Below the pieces are notes generated by a model. That model saw nothing but the letters and a program-made list of their open reading frames with translations, made no database searches and was not told where the DNA came from. The position numbers and the translations under genes are program-made. Below, piece after piece: positions 43,880-54,300 of a stretch of 64,000 nt of DNA (its first letter is position 1; every line of letters begins with the position of its first letter). Source of the DNA: Bradyrhizobium algeriense (lineage in GTDB: Bacteria > Pseudomonadota > Alphaproteobacteria > Rhizobiales > Xanthobacteraceae); assembly GCF_036924595.1 (NCBI RefSeq), contig NZ_JAZHRV010000001.1, forward strand, positions 6,138,001-6,202,000, read 5' to 3'.

Positions 43880-45742
43880 TTACGTGTCTCTAATTAATTG
43901 AGAACGAGTCCCGGAAATCGTTTCGACCAGCAGTGCCCGATCAAGAAATGTGTTTCTAGCTTCGCAGCTTGTTTCGGAAACTAGGACGCAAGCATGGCAA
44001 GCTGCGCCCAATAGCGACCGCTCGTCTCCCGAAACGGATGGATCGTGATCAGCGCAAATCGGATCGTTCGAACACAGTCTAAAGCGGTCGCAAGCACTGA
44101 GAAGAAGTTGTGGGATCTGCTTCGCGATTTCTGTGAGCCCGCCGAGGGTTCCTTGAGCGCCTGCGCTGGCCGTGTAGATTAGGATCCCGAATCTGTCGCT
44201 CCGATCGGTATCATTACCAGCGATTGCATACACGCGTTCCTTCAACGAACTCAGGGGATAGCCGCACTCCAACGCGATTTCTTCCATGAGTGCGTGAGAT
44301 AGCGAATGAAGTAGAACGTAGGGCATTCCCGGAAATAGGTTTTTAACGTTATTCCTGGCTGCATGGTTAGCAGCACCGGCAACCAACATTTTGCTGCGAG
44401 CGATTACTGTATCTCGCTGTAGCCAAGCGCGAATGACGTTCGGCTTCAGCGTCAAAAACACTCCCTCGCCCAGTTGCTCCATTGCTGGAAGCCAGTCAGC
44501 ATTTTCTGAAAGCGGGGCTCCATCGACGGCCAACCGTACGTCTTCAAGCATTTGTTCGGCAAAGGTTGGTGCTGGCTCGAGCCGGGTAAAGCCATAAAGA
44601 CAGGTAACAGCCCGCAAGCGATGGACGGCGACAATCGACTGGAGAATCGGCTCATTGCTCCATGACAAACACCGATCCATTGCCTCAACGTTCAAAGTTT
44701 CGGCGAACAGGGGTTCGCCTGGAGCGTCGGCGCCTATCAGTTGATCGCCGCTGTTCAAAAGGTCGTATTCTGCGATCTTGGGATCCTGAATGGCTTCGCG
44801 CATCACCGCGTCGCGCAATTGCACAACGCGCGCATAAATCTCGTCGTTGCTGTAGCTGCCAATCGACGCGCCGATTTCCGGAACGTTCTTAAGGACGCCT
44901 ATGAAGGCTGGATCGGTTGCAGATTGGAGGCTCGCCCAGTGCTTTCGAATTGCTTGGCTAAGCGCATCCTCCAGAATTGGCAGTGAAATAAGCGTCACAG
45001 CTTGGGGAAAATAGGTATTTGTTGCCGAACGCGAAAGAAAATGAAGCTGCTCTGTGCAGCCGGCTTCTGCCGAATCGAGCCAAGGCCGATGCCCCTTACA
45101 GGTTCCGAGAAAGCCTGGTTTGAACGCGTCGGCAAGCGACACGCTGGGTCGCTCGCAGAGGCACCCGATCCGTATGTTTGCCGGGTCTGCACTTGTGCCC
45201 TGTTCTTCAATCCACATTGCCTCGTCGCACTTCGTCCCACGGTGGACGAGCCACTTCCAATCGATATCCTGTATGTGACCATCTTTGCATGCGCCGACGA
45301 AACGGATAGGTGTCACATCGATCTTTTTCCCGTCGTCCCTCTGAAATTTCTTACGATTTCCGGCTGCATCGAGCTCAGTCCAACGAACAAGCCGGCGGCG
45401 CCGCGGATTGGTAGTGCCAGATTCTACTATTCCCTCACAGGTGAACCACGTGGGAAAAACCCGAACAGCGATGCCTGCCGGATCCGGCTCGTTGCGATTC
45501 TCGCGAGCGATGGGCGGCGTGCGCAACTGCACTGGCTTTCCTGGCTCCCATCTTCCCGTTTGAGAAAGGACGGTCTGAAGGAGAGCCGTGAGTCGCGGTT
45601 CGCTTATTGATTTGAATGCAGCCTTGCTACCATCCCAATGGTCTAGGCCCGCAATCACCACGGACCGCGTTGGCAAATCCATCATTGCGCCTGGACCAAA
45701 GGAGTTGAAGAGTTGACTGAGACTTTGTTTGGGCGGGCTCAT
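43880..45742 (-). CDS. drmB: DISARM protein DrmB (DUF1998)
   Basis: This 620-aa protein matches DrmB, a core part of the DISARM anti-phage system that works with the DrmA helicase to block incoming DNA. The start SQLFNSFGPGAMMDLPTRSV and the early VIAGLDHW are typical. The DUF1998 region lies in the C-terminal third (PGMPYVLLHSLSHALMEEIA; YPLSSLKERVYAI; GILIYTASAGAQGTLGGLTE). A Cys-rich end (CSNDPICADHDP; GAACHACVLVSETSCEARN) probably binds zinc. The length is normal. Its ATG overlaps the drmA stop (ATGA), so the two are made together. It is the last gene of the operon; no drmC follows. Confidence 0.92.
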   Translation of the reverse strand: MSPPKQSLSQLFNSFGPGAMMDLPTRSVVIAGLDHWDGSKAAFKSISEPRLTALLQTVLSQTGRWEPGKPVQLRTPPIARENRNEPDPAGIAVRVFPTWFTCEGIVESGTTNPRRRRLVRWTELDAAGNRKKFQRDDGKKIDVTPIRFVGACKDGHIQDIDWKWLVHRGTKCDEAMWIEEQGTSADPANIRIGCLCERPSVSLADAFKPGFLGTCKGHRPWLDSAEAGCTEQLHFLSRSATNTYFPQAVTLISLPILEDALSQAIRKHWASLQSATDPAFIGVLKNVPEIGASIGSYSNDEIYARVVQLRDAVMREAIQDPKIAEYDLLNSGDQLIGADAPGEPLFAETLNVEAMDRCLSWSNEPILQSIVAVHRLRAVTCLYGFTRLEPAPTFAEQMLEDVRLAVDGAPLSENADWLPAMEQLGEGVFLTLKPNVIRAWLQRDTVIARSKMLVAGAANHAARNNVKNLFPGMPYVLLHSLSHALMEEIALECGYPLSSLKERVYAIAGNDTDRSDRFGILIYTASAGAQGTLGGLTEIAKQIPQLLLSACDRFRLCSNDPICADHDPSVSGDERSLLGAACHACVLVSETSCEARNTFLDRALLVETISGTRSQLIRDT

Positions 45743-48700
45743 TGATCAGTGTCCCTTTCGTTGAGAGACCTGCCCAAGGGGTCGCAGGTTTTGAGGAACA
45801 CAGAGTATTCGACGTCGCGCATTGAGCGAGCTGCAGCAAATTGCTGATGCTCCGGATCAAGAAGTTCTGATGCCAAATCCAAAGGGTATTGGAGGAGCCG
45901 GCGCTCGGCTCCTGGGCCATCATACGTGAAGCCGCCACCTGTGGCAGTTTGGTTCTCGGCAACATCCGCCCACATTTCGAACAACTGCGTTGCGCGAGAG
46001 GCGACCCTTTCGATTGATTCGTTGTCCAGTCCGGCGGACTGTGCGCGTCTGCGAAGAGTGGCAACAACCAGCGCGCGGACGGCTGGGTGGTCATCGAGGC
46101 GTCTAACCGCGTCAGATGGCGAAAGGGCGGGATCGAAATGACGCGCTGCCGCAACCACTACCGCTGCAAGCGCCCGGTCCAGCGCGCGGGGTGAGAAAGG
46201 CGTTACACTCGTTGCTTCAACCGCTCGATAAAAAGAGCCGTGAAAAGCGCGGAATTGCTCATAGTGGGTGCGGTCCCGCGCTTTGTGAAGATTCAGAAGC
46301 GTGATCACTAGGCCGGGCCTGTTGCTGGCGCGTCCCACGCGACTCGTTGCTTGAATGTACTCAGCGGCCGTTTTGGGTTGTCCTTGGACAAGCATGAGGC
46401 CAAGACGGCTGATATCTAGGCCCACTGAGATCATGTTTGTCGCGAGTGCAACGTCGATACTTTCATCGTCAACTTGCGCAGTGGCGTCATGCAAAGGTCT
46501 GCCTAGACGCTCCTTCGCAAATGCGACGTCGTCAGTTGAAACGCGGGAGGTCAATTCTAACGGAAGGCGCATGGCGCGATTAGCAAAGGGTTTGCCGGAT
46601 GGGGCAATTCGGTAACGTTTATCGCCGTAGCTGGCTACGTGCTCTCGAATTTCGTCCTCGACGATCCGCCGCGCCCCGCCAAGTTCTCGGAGCGCGTTAA
46701 AATACGCGAGGATAGTCAAATAGGGGTCTGCTGGATCCTCGCTATTGGGCGTCGCTTCGCTGAGTGCCTGAGCACCAGAGAGCATGGTTTGCATCGTCCG
46801 CAGAAAAAGCAGCTTGGGACCGCGGCCCTGGCTGGCGATGCCAACATACAGGCGAGCCGGCTGTTCGGTTGAAGGTACCGTCTTTGCGAAAAAACTGTCC
46901 TTTCGGCTAATTCCCGGCGGAGGGAACACAGCAGTGCGGTCACGATCGAATAAGGAGCAGATTTGCTTTTGCGCCCGCCGCACTGTCGCCGTCGATGCCA
47001 CGATCTTTGGATGGACACTTTTACCGCTGACCTGTCTCGACGAAAGAAGGTCAATCGCGGCTTCATACAGCCCAGCCACGGTGCCAAGTGGGCCGGAGAT
47101 TAGATGAAGCTCGTCTTGGATAATCAAATCGGGCGGATCCAACCGGTGCCCGTTACCCAGTGGGCGCCCTTGGCCCGGCTCCGCCGCGCCGTAGAAGCCA
47201 CGATCCGGCTCAAAACGATCGACGTGGCCGAAAAATGCTCCGCTTTGACCCACCCATGGAAGGGCAGCGAATTTATCAATCGTAGCTATTAGGAACGCCG
47301 GCAGGCGACGATAGATTGGCTCGTCGACCACGATGATTGGTAGCGGACGATCACGAGTGAACTCACATTCAGCGTTTTCACATTTGAGAAGCAGGTTTTG
47401 CGGGGTCTGTTTGTTGGGTGTGAAATAAAAGCTCTCCGGCTTAAACGCCTCTCCGCACCATGGACAAGCCTTCAAGGGCACCGGAGATTTTTCGCTTTTT
47501 GGTCTTCGCTGATAACGGCCGAGCCAAGTCGTTGCAGCGTCTTTGTCGCTAGAATTGCGAGGTTTCAAATTGTTGGGCGAAGCCGCGCCTCCAACCCAAA
47601 GTCCAATTTCAATTGGCCAGTCACCAAGCGTCTTTCTGCCTTCGGCAGTTCGGGTTCGCAGTAGCTCTAGTGCACATATCAATCCGGCGGCACGCGATAG
47701 CTGGTCGAGCGTCAGGAGCCTTAGCGTGTAGCGCATGATCACGCTAACCCCCGCCCCGAGCATGCCCGGGCCGCGGATTCGGCGAAGCGAAATGGCATAT
47801 GCGGCGAGTCCGAGGTACGCCTCTGTCTTGCCACCGCCTGTCGGGAAAAATAGGAGGTCTACAATATCTCGCTCTAGGCTTGCCTTGTCTGTCATACCGG
47901 CAAGGTTGAGCAATATGAAGGCGAGTTGGAATGGTCGCCATTTCGGCGGATCTATCGCCTCTGGAGATATTTTTCGCAGTGCCGCTTCGCGCTGGCGGTT
48001 GGCCATGGCCATGGCGGTATTCATGATTGCGAATGCTTCTCGCGCGAGGGGATCGTTCTTTAGAACATTGATCCCACCTTCGATGCGTTGCCGCGCGGCA
48101 TCCATGTTATCGATCAGTGTGCCTGCCATATCTTTTCGCCTTGGGGCGAGCCCGTCCATGAGCGCCTGCTGGCTGCCTTGCCAGTCCGCGTAGAGTTTTG
48201 GCAGCGAATCGAGTGCAGCACCAAGTGCAGCAGGTCCGCTCGACGCAGCTTTCGCGAGTGCCTCGATTCCAAACTCTACATCGATATTTTCGTTTGCAAC
48301 GACACGTTCAACTTCCTCGGTTGGCAAAAAATCGGTCCAAACGCGGGTGACCGGAAGGGGTGTCTTGGCATCGTCGAAACGTTCGTCCCAACCGCCAGAC
48401 GTATTGCGTCCCACCGCATACTCGCGGACGTCGCTGTAATGTAAATCGCTGAGACGATGATCGAAATCGTCGGATTGATATGTTGAAAAATCATATCGCG
48501 GAGCGAACCCGCTCGCGCATTTCAGCTCCAGTCGAGCTTGAAATGCATATGCGATGTCCGTGTAAGGCGCTCGGGTGCGCTTTCGCCGATTGACCAGAAA
48601 TATAGTTACCACCCGAACGCGCTCGACGACCCCCTCGGGCGTTTTCTGATCGAGGACGCGTTGGTGAATTGAGAGTTCAAGTCCGCCGCCGGGACGTTGA

Positions 48701-49263
48701 GGTGCGGCGCTACCGGGAACTGGAATTCCTGATCGATTGCGCGTTATGTCGACTGGAAGTATGGCCTCGCCCGGAATTCGTATCCACTGCAGCTTCTCCG
48801 GCCGCTCGGGTTTAGGTTCACCTTTCTTCGTTTCGTCAGGGATCAGTAGCGAGTCCGGCAGCGGCGGCTCGGTTTTATAGTCGCCCCAAGTAGCACGCAG
48901 TGTCACCTCCCGAACGGTTTCCGGAAGCATCACTGTGATCGCGATTGACGATGGCAGAAAGCGATCCCGTGGGGGTTGGTCTGTCGGCTCCTTCTCTTCG
49001 GCATCGCCGTCTAGCGAAGAATCCAATGTCTCAGAAGCAAGAAGATCGTCTCCGGTCGCTTCGGCGACCTCTTCGGCATCGTCAGCCGCGGGCGGGACAC
49101 CATCGTATGCGGGCACGATAAAACCACCGAGATACCAACGGGACGGCTTCTCATCGTTGAGCACTTCGTGCGCGAGATCCGGATCAAGGTCCGGATGCGG
49201 ACCGATCAGATCACGCCGCAGGAGGTCCACCAGACCCCTTCGGATATCCACAGATTCGGTCAT
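45739..49263 (-). CDS. drmA: DISARM helicase DrmA
   Basis: This 1174-aa superfamily 2 helicase is of the DrmA type. The N-terminal part (DIRRGLVDLLRRDLIGPHPD; EKPSRWYLGGFIVPAYDGVP) is characteristic of DrmA. Helicase motifs: Walker A FFPTGGGKTEAYLGLAAY (~470), Walker B/DExH-like IIQDELHLISGPLG (~717), motif III VASTATVRRA, and motifs V-VI MISVGLDISRLGLM and EYIQATSRVGRA (~975). A putative zinc patch ACPWCGEAFKPES lies between the motifs. The start at 49263 overlaps the PIN-gene stop by ATGA; longer readings to 49488 are not needed. With DrmB it forms the DISARM core that engages phage DNA. Confidence 0.93.
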   Translation of the reverse strand: MTESVDIRRGLVDLLRRDLIGPHPDLDPDLAHEVLNDEKPSRWYLGGFIVPAYDGVPPAADDAEEVAEATGDDLLASETLDSSLDGDAEEKEPTDQPPRDRFLPSSIAITVMLPETVREVTLRATWGDYKTEPPLPDSLLIPDETKKGEPKPERPEKLQWIRIPGEAILPVDITRNRSGIPVPGSAAPQRPGGGLELSIHQRVLDQKTPEGVVERVRVVTIFLVNRRKRTRAPYTDIAYAFQARLELKCASGFAPRYDFSTYQSDDFDHRLSDLHYSDVREYAVGRNTSGGWDERFDDAKTPLPVTRVWTDFLPTEEVERVVANENIDVEFGIEALAKAASSGPAALGAALDSLPKLYADWQGSQQALMDGLAPRRKDMAGTLIDNMDAARQRIEGGINVLKNDPLAREAFAIMNTAMAMANRQREAALRKISPEAIDPPKWRPFQLAFILLNLAGMTDKASLERDIVDLLFFPTGGGKTEAYLGLAAYAISLRRIRGPGMLGAGVSVIMRYTLRLLTLDQLSRAAGLICALELLRTRTAEGRKTLGDWPIEIGLWVGGAASPNNLKPRNSSDKDAATTWLGRYQRRPKSEKSPVPLKACPWCGEAFKPESFYFTPNKQTPQNLLLKCENAECEFTRDRPLPIIVVDEPIYRRLPAFLIATIDKFAALPWVGQSGAFFGHVDRFEPDRGFYGAAEPGQGRPLGNGHRLDPPDLIIQDELHLISGPLGTVAGLYEAAIDLLSSRQVSGKSVHPKIVASTATVRRAQKQICSLFDRDRTAVFPPPGISRKDSFFAKTVPSTEQPARLYVGIASQGRGPKLLFLRTMQTMLSGAQALSEATPNSEDPADPYLTILAYFNALRELGGARRIVEDEIREHVASYGDKRYRIAPSGKPFANRAMRLPLELTSRVSTDDVAFAKERLGRPLHDATAQVDDESIDVALATNMISVGLDISRLGLMLVQGQPKTAAEYIQATSRVGRASNRPGLVITLLNLHKARDRTHYEQFRAFHGSFYRAVEATSVTPFSPRALDRALAAVVVAAARHFDPALSPSDAVRRLDDHPAVRALVVATLRRRAQSAGLDNESIERVASRATQLFEMWADVAENQTATGGGFTYDGPGAERRLLQYPLDLASELLDPEHQQFAAARSMRDVEYSVFLKTCDPLGRSLNERDTDQ

Positions 49264-49775
49264 GGCCCTTTTTTCTCCAGCAAAACCAGTTGCGTAAGAG
49301 TTTGCTCCAGCCACTTTTGCGTATGAGCCTGTCGCAGCTCGGTTTTGGGACGGTGACCGACGTCGGAGAGCAATCGCTCGAGCGAAACGAGCCGCTCGCG
49401 AAATCCCAGCCGAATGCCAACCCTTAGACTGGCTTTGTCTGGCCCACAGAGTACCCAATCGTCCGGACGCGTAATTGCATGCGACCAAAGCATCAGTTCA
49501 CCCGCGTCCAAAAAACGCAATTGCTCGGTTTCCAGCAAAGCGGCGGCGCGCTGTGCGTCGGTCACCGAATGAACTGCTTTCAAGGTATCCCGTAGCATTT
49601 TTCTATCAATTTGCTGTTCGCGAGTACGGCGCTGAAGGCCGGTCTGTGTCTCGATCTCACACATTTCGACCGTCTCGACAGCATATCCACTGGTCAACGC
49701 CTTCCACGACGAAACTCGCCAGCACTCAATGATGACGTTCGTGTCCACCAAAATGGGTCCACGGTGCCGCGACAT
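49260..49775 (-). CDS. PIN-domain nuclease-like protein inside the DISARM operon
   Basis: This 171-aa protein starts with the PIN signature PILVDTNVIIECW (Asp11). Further acidic residues at PIN-like positions are seen in EMCEIETQTG, DAGELMLWSH and WVLCGPDKASL, followed by a helical C-terminus. PIN proteins are metal-dependent ribonucleases, often toxins. Its start is 7 bp after the XRE/ImmA gene stop, with GAGGCG upstream, and its stop overlaps the drmA start. It is therefore built into the operon between a regulator/protease and the helicase. PIN proteins are not part of described DISARM cores as I know them. Whether it acts as toxin, effector or RNA processor is open. Confidence 0.75.
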   Translation of the reverse strand: MSRHRGPILVDTNVIIECWRVSSWKALTSGYAVETVEMCEIETQTGLQRRTREQQIDRKMLRDTLKAVHSVTDAQRAAALLETEQLRFLDAGELMLWSHAITRPDDWVLCGPDKASLRVGIRLGFRERLVSLERLLSDVGHRPKTELRQAHTQKWLEQTLTQLVLLEKKGP

Positions 49776-49782
49776 CGACGCC

Positions 49783-50892
49783 TCACAGATCGTAGGGCGC
49801 GTCGACGCCGTGAGCTCTGAAAAGATCGGCAAGCTCGTCGATCGCGAGGCCGAGTAAATATGAAACCCGTCGGACTGCGACGCGGCCTTCGTCAACCGCG
49901 CGGGCAATTACTGAGATGAAGGTCTTCGAGAACAGCGGCGGCAAAGGCTCCTTTTCGGGCTTCGTCCTGCCATTGTTGCGCAGTTTGTCCTCCCGAATTG
50001 CTGCGGCAGTGGATCTGTCGAGACGCTTCAAGTCGACGAGCCGCCATCGCAGTGCCGAGGAACTCACGCGAAGCTCATCTGCTGCCGCGTTAAGCCTCTT
50101 AATGAGATCGTCACCCTTGAGCCCTGACCAGTCCCCGTATCGATCGAGAACCGACGCCGGCATGAGGAGCGCGGAAGCAAAATTATCGGCAAGCTGTTCA
50201 ACCCGGGTTCGTCGCTTTGGTGCGACGTCTTCGACATGCTCTGGCGGCATCGCATCCCAGGTGAGGATGTGGAAGAGCTCGTGAGCGAGATCGAAATGAC
50301 GGCGTCCAGGTATCTCGCGGCGGTTAATCAGGACGACGTCTAGCTCCGGCAATCTGCAAGCAGCGCCTGAAATCCCATTGATCGCATCGACCATCAATAC
50401 AAGAATTCCGAGCTCGCGCTCCATTGTGTCAGCGAGCGTGATTGCAGGAATCTCACCGAGCTTGAATTCTAAAGCGAAGCGTTCGCCGGCCGCTGCCGCA
50501 TTGTCGAAGCTCGATTGACTAGTTAGTGCAAGCGTACGGCGCAGAAGAGGTGTTTCGCGCCCAATTTGCGGGGCTAAGGTACGGAAGGCAGCAATGAATC
50601 GGCCTGCATCGACTTCGTAGTCCGCGAGCGCGCGTCCAACGAGTCCGCTTTGGCGCCAGGAGAATCGGCCTTCACCGACGAGCAGGAACGGATCCGTGAA
50701 ATAGTCGAGTTGAACGCCAAACAGTTCCACTGCCCGAACCAATTCCTCCGCTGTTACGCGACGGTCGCCAGTCTCGATTGCGGAGAGGGTCTGGCGATCC
50801 TTGAATCCAAAACGCTGCGCAAGGTCCTCCTGCGAGAACCCTTGCTTCTCTCGCAGTGCTCGAATTCGGATTCCAATCGTGGCGGTGCTCAT
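49783..50892 (-). CDS. XRE-family regulator with ImmA/IrrE metallopeptidase domain
   Basis: This 369-aa protein joins an N-terminal Cro/C1-type HTH (IGIRIRALREKQGFSQEDLA; DRQTLSAIETGDRRVTAEEL) to a COG2856-type zinc peptidase with HELFH (His204, Glu205, His208) in RRHFDLAHELFHILTW, and a later ADNFASALLMP helix that supplies the third ligand region. Such proteins act as repressors that are cleaved or that cleave partners upon DNA damage or phage entry. GAGGGAGATTGTT before the ATG at 50892 fixes the start; the frame extends further upstream without a start signal. It is followed by the coupled PIN, drmA and drmB genes, and probably controls them. Confidence 0.88.
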   Translation of the reverse strand: MSTATIGIRIRALREKQGFSQEDLAQRFGFKDRQTLSAIETGDRRVTAEELVRAVELFGVQLDYFTDPFLLVGEGRFSWRQSGLVGRALADYEVDAGRFIAAFRTLAPQIGRETPLLRRTLALTSQSSFDNAAAAGERFALEFKLGEIPAITLADTMERELGILVLMVDAINGISGAACRLPELDVVLINRREIPGRRHFDLAHELFHILTWDAMPPEHVEDVAPKRRTRVEQLADNFASALLMPASVLDRYGDWSGLKGDDLIKRLNAAADELRVSSSALRWRLVDLKRLDRSTAAAIREDKLRNNGRTKPEKEPLPPLFSKTFISVIARAVDEGRVAVRRVSYLLGLAIDELADLFRAHGVDAPYDL

Positions 50893-51385
50893 AACAATCT
50901 CCCTCGCCACACGATAATCTTGCAAAACTAATTTTGCAAGAAATGATTGCAATTCGAGATATGAAATATGGGACGTTCTATAAATCCGGGGGTCGAATTT
51001 AACTAAAGACAGCAATTTCAATGAGATAGAGCCTCGGAAGCGCCTTCGGAAGCCAGTAGCCGGGCAACTGTTTGCTTCAGTCGATTGGCGCGTTCTTGTA
51101 CTTTGGAGCAACCGACATTCGGCGAGCATGTGCTGTGGTCTACTCGGTCCATTTGGCAGTTGTGCCGGGTCCATTGACCGTCTGAGGGGTGATTTCAGCC
51201 CCGCCAATATTCGGTCGCCGCCAATAGCATCCTTTCTTACAAGTTCATCGAGGACAAAAGCCGGCATGGGCCCGAACGGGACAAGTCACGCGTTGGGAAA
51301 TAACTGCAACTCAGGGATGAGCTTTTCTTCGATCATCTCCCGCCTGAACGGGCGCTTATCGACATTCGTCTCCTTCGCAATCCAA
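50893..51385. other. 490-bp gap inside the DISARM cluster
   Basis: This is the only long gap in the operon, between the drmMI stop and the XRE/ImmA gene. On the minus strand an open frame without a ribosome binding site runs through most of it, and a short reading, MIEEKLIPELQLFPNA, begins just after drmMI. A separate promoter for the XRE-PIN-drmA-drmB half is likely here. TTGCAAAACTAATTTTGCAA at 50921-50940 is a near-perfect palindrome 29 bp upstream of the XRE start, a good operator candidate for that protein. Confidence 0.6.
50921..50940. promoter_or_regulatory. Palindromic operator candidate upstream of the XRE/ImmA gene
   Basis: TTGCAAAACTAATTTTGCAA: the arms TTGCAAAA and TTTTGCAA are perfect inverted repeats of 8 bp with a 4-base centre. 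It lies 29 bp before the ATG of the Cro/C1-type protein, the usual place for autorepression. Binding is inferred. Confidence 0.65.
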
Positions 51386-54300
51386 CTATTCCGCCTCGTA
51401 CTCTTCGCCGTCTTCGCTGTCGTTAGCAATGAGGGCGCCATTGGCGCTTACCAAGCCGAGACGAACCTCCTCGGTGTGCCGCTCGACATTGAGCGCGAGA
51501 AGACGCGCCAGAACTTCATCCCGAAAACCTGAGGACCAAAACAGTCGACCTTGATAGGCGTGGTCGTCTTCAGTCTGTTCATTTAGAAAGACAGGTTGTG
51601 CTTGCTCTGCGAGATCGTGCCAGCCGTAAGCGCGAAGCGTCGTGCGATCCATCTTCGCATGCAGTTCGCGTAGGTGTTGGACGTCTGAACTGCCTTCGGT
51701 TGCATCATGGAAACGATTATATATCCGCGTCGTGCCCTCATTGCGAGCGATCATTAGCGTCGCGCGGTGTGAATGGTAGGCCATGCCGGCGGACTCCAGA
51801 TCCGACAGATCCTTGAGCTCAGAGGGAAACGGAAATGTTTCAAAACAGTCGGATGGAGCGTAACGTAAATCGTCCTTCATAGAAGACGAAAAAAATCGCG
51901 CCCATACTTCGTGTATGCGGGACTGAAGCAGAGCAAAAGATGAGAAGTTAGAAAAAGAGAATGCAATGACTGTAGACGCGAATATTCCTTGGTTCGTGCG
52001 AAGGGCCATTTGAAGATGCGGCGAAGTTTGTGGAGCCACGAGGACTAAAGGAAGCCCTTCAATCGCGATATACAGCCCTTTTTGCGGTTCACCGTGCTTC
52101 CACCAATTTTGCCGCCGGTGTTCTCGGTTGTCTGTGTCTCTAACGGGTTTAACCAGTCGGTTCACGGCAGAAAAAAGCGCGCCTCCTCGACGCTCGGCAT
52201 CCTCGAGGTTTAAATCCCCAAAATCAATGACGTAGCGGCGGTGCATCTGATGAACATCGTTCGCAACGTCTTCACCGGAAGTATACGGCTTAACAAACTC
52301 GGACAATGTTGCATCGTTGGTGAGAATCTCGTTCATGTCGCGCAGCGATAGTGTTTCGCCCTTCTTCGCACGCGCGTCATCAAACAAAAAACCCGCGCCT
52401 ACTGGGTTGGTTCCTTGGAAAGCCGTTCTAGAATTTTTCTTTAGGAGCGCGGGGTTGGTATCGAAATCTCCTTCGACTAAAAAGGCCGATACTCGCCTCA
52501 CATTCTTACCATTCAAGGTGGCCTCACCCTTGTTGCTTTTTGTGATGTGAATAACGGAAACGACCACTGCCGCCTCGCCGGGCCACTGTAAGCGTTTCAC
52601 CGCCCGACTAATTCGTCCGCCTGCAGCGAGGATCGCAGTCAAGCCGGTCGTACGAGTGTCGCCTTGTCCTACTGTGTTCGTTGCAATGAGCCCGCACGCC
52701 CCCCTTTGACGGATGAGACCGAAAGTGCGGCGAAAGAAATGAGCAACAAGATCGGAGTTTCCATGCGTGCCGGCATGCAGCACCTTCAACCAATCGAGGA
52801 AGCCATCACGGTTAGATGTGGTTGTCGTGTTTTTGCCCGCAAAGGGGGGGTTCCCCACAATGGCATCGAACCCCGGATTGTCTCTCGTAAAAACTTCTGG
52901 AAACTCCAGTTCCCAGTGGAATGGCCGGATGGGGTGTGCGCCCTGCGTGAGCGTCGCGGCAACGGTAGCCAACCTTTCGGTGCGATCAGTTTCCGAGCTA
53001 AGGCCCGTAAGTAACTTAGCAACCTCGACCCTCTTTTCCTCACGCTTCCGCGGCTTGTCTGCCGAAAAGAATGCGGCGACGACCGCGTCACCATATAGGC
53101 GAGGTCCCTCTAGCTTTTTTTCGACGATACGATGACGCGCCTCTTGGATTGCGCGCGTGACGTCGTCCGAGGCAAATTGGATATCGCGGCGTCCAATCGC
53201 GACCTCGTTGACTCGCTCTCGTAAGAGGCCTCGCAGTAGCGGCGCGCTATCTTTCGATAAGTCCCAATGAGCTGCCTCGATTTGTTCCCGCGTTAGGCCA
53301 ATGAGGCTATTGCCCGATTTGACCGCGTGATCGAGAAACGTAAATTCGTGTTCGCGGGCCAGCGTGGCAAGCCACAGCGATAGTCGGGCGAGGTCAACCG
53401 CGAGTGGATTTTTGTCCACTCCATAGAGTGAGCGTTGGGCAACTAGGCGGCAGGCATGCAGCGCCTCATCCTCGTCGGGGGGGATAGCTGGCTTAAGATC
53501 CTTATTCTTGCCCCATGCCTTCTCTAGTCGTTCTCCAATTTGCCGACAGGCCTCAACCAAGAAGGCCCCCGACCCGCAAGCCGGATCGCAGACCTTGATA
53601 TCCAACACCTGATCAGGCGTCGCGTCCTCGCCTATGCGCTCGAAGGCTGGTTCCAGTGCGTAACGGACTATCGGCTCAGTGAGGGTGCGCGGCGTATAGT
53701 GGCTCCCTGATTGGCGGCGCTCATCTGTTGGCTGCAGGATTGGACTGCCCGCTTGAACCACGTGGCCTCCCGGCGACCCCCGTGGATCGGAGATAGCGGC
53801 AAGTGCCTCTGTAAGTGTTCCAGCGTCTTTAGCATTTTTGATGGCTTCGAGTTTTCGGCCTGTGGGTGATACGCCCCATTCCTTGAGAAGCTTTTGGCGA
53901 TCTGGGGCCTTTTTCTGCCCAAGGAATAGAATGTCGACGAATACCGGAAGGTTTTTTTCGCCTTTAACGGCAATCATGGGCCCGGAGGCGCGCTGAATGG
54001 TAAAGCCCATGATCGTTTCATAGACCGAGCCAATCTGCTCAACATCGAGAGATCGGTAGGAGAGGCGCTCCCGCACGCGCTCACCGGTGAACGAACGCGC
54101 CTCAACCGTCATCAGCCCTTCAAGGATCCGAAGGACGGCGCCATCGCGGATTGGAAGCACTTTTGCGGCCGCCCGCGGCTCACCTTCGTTCCGGCTTTCG
54201 AGAAACGGAAAGACATTTGTATCGAACAATTTGCCGCCACGGGCGGTAATCCATCCGGATGGATGACCGCCGTGGACCAGCCGGAATAGCGCCAGCAGTC

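Noticed and set aside
49263..49488. Longer N-terminus for drmA
   Set aside because: It would overlap most of the PIN gene 3' part; the ATG at 49263 gives the standard ATGA coupling.
51128..51532. Plus-strand 134-residue gene in the DISARM gap
   Set aside because: Overlaps the drmMI 3' end antisense and has no ribosome binding site or domain.
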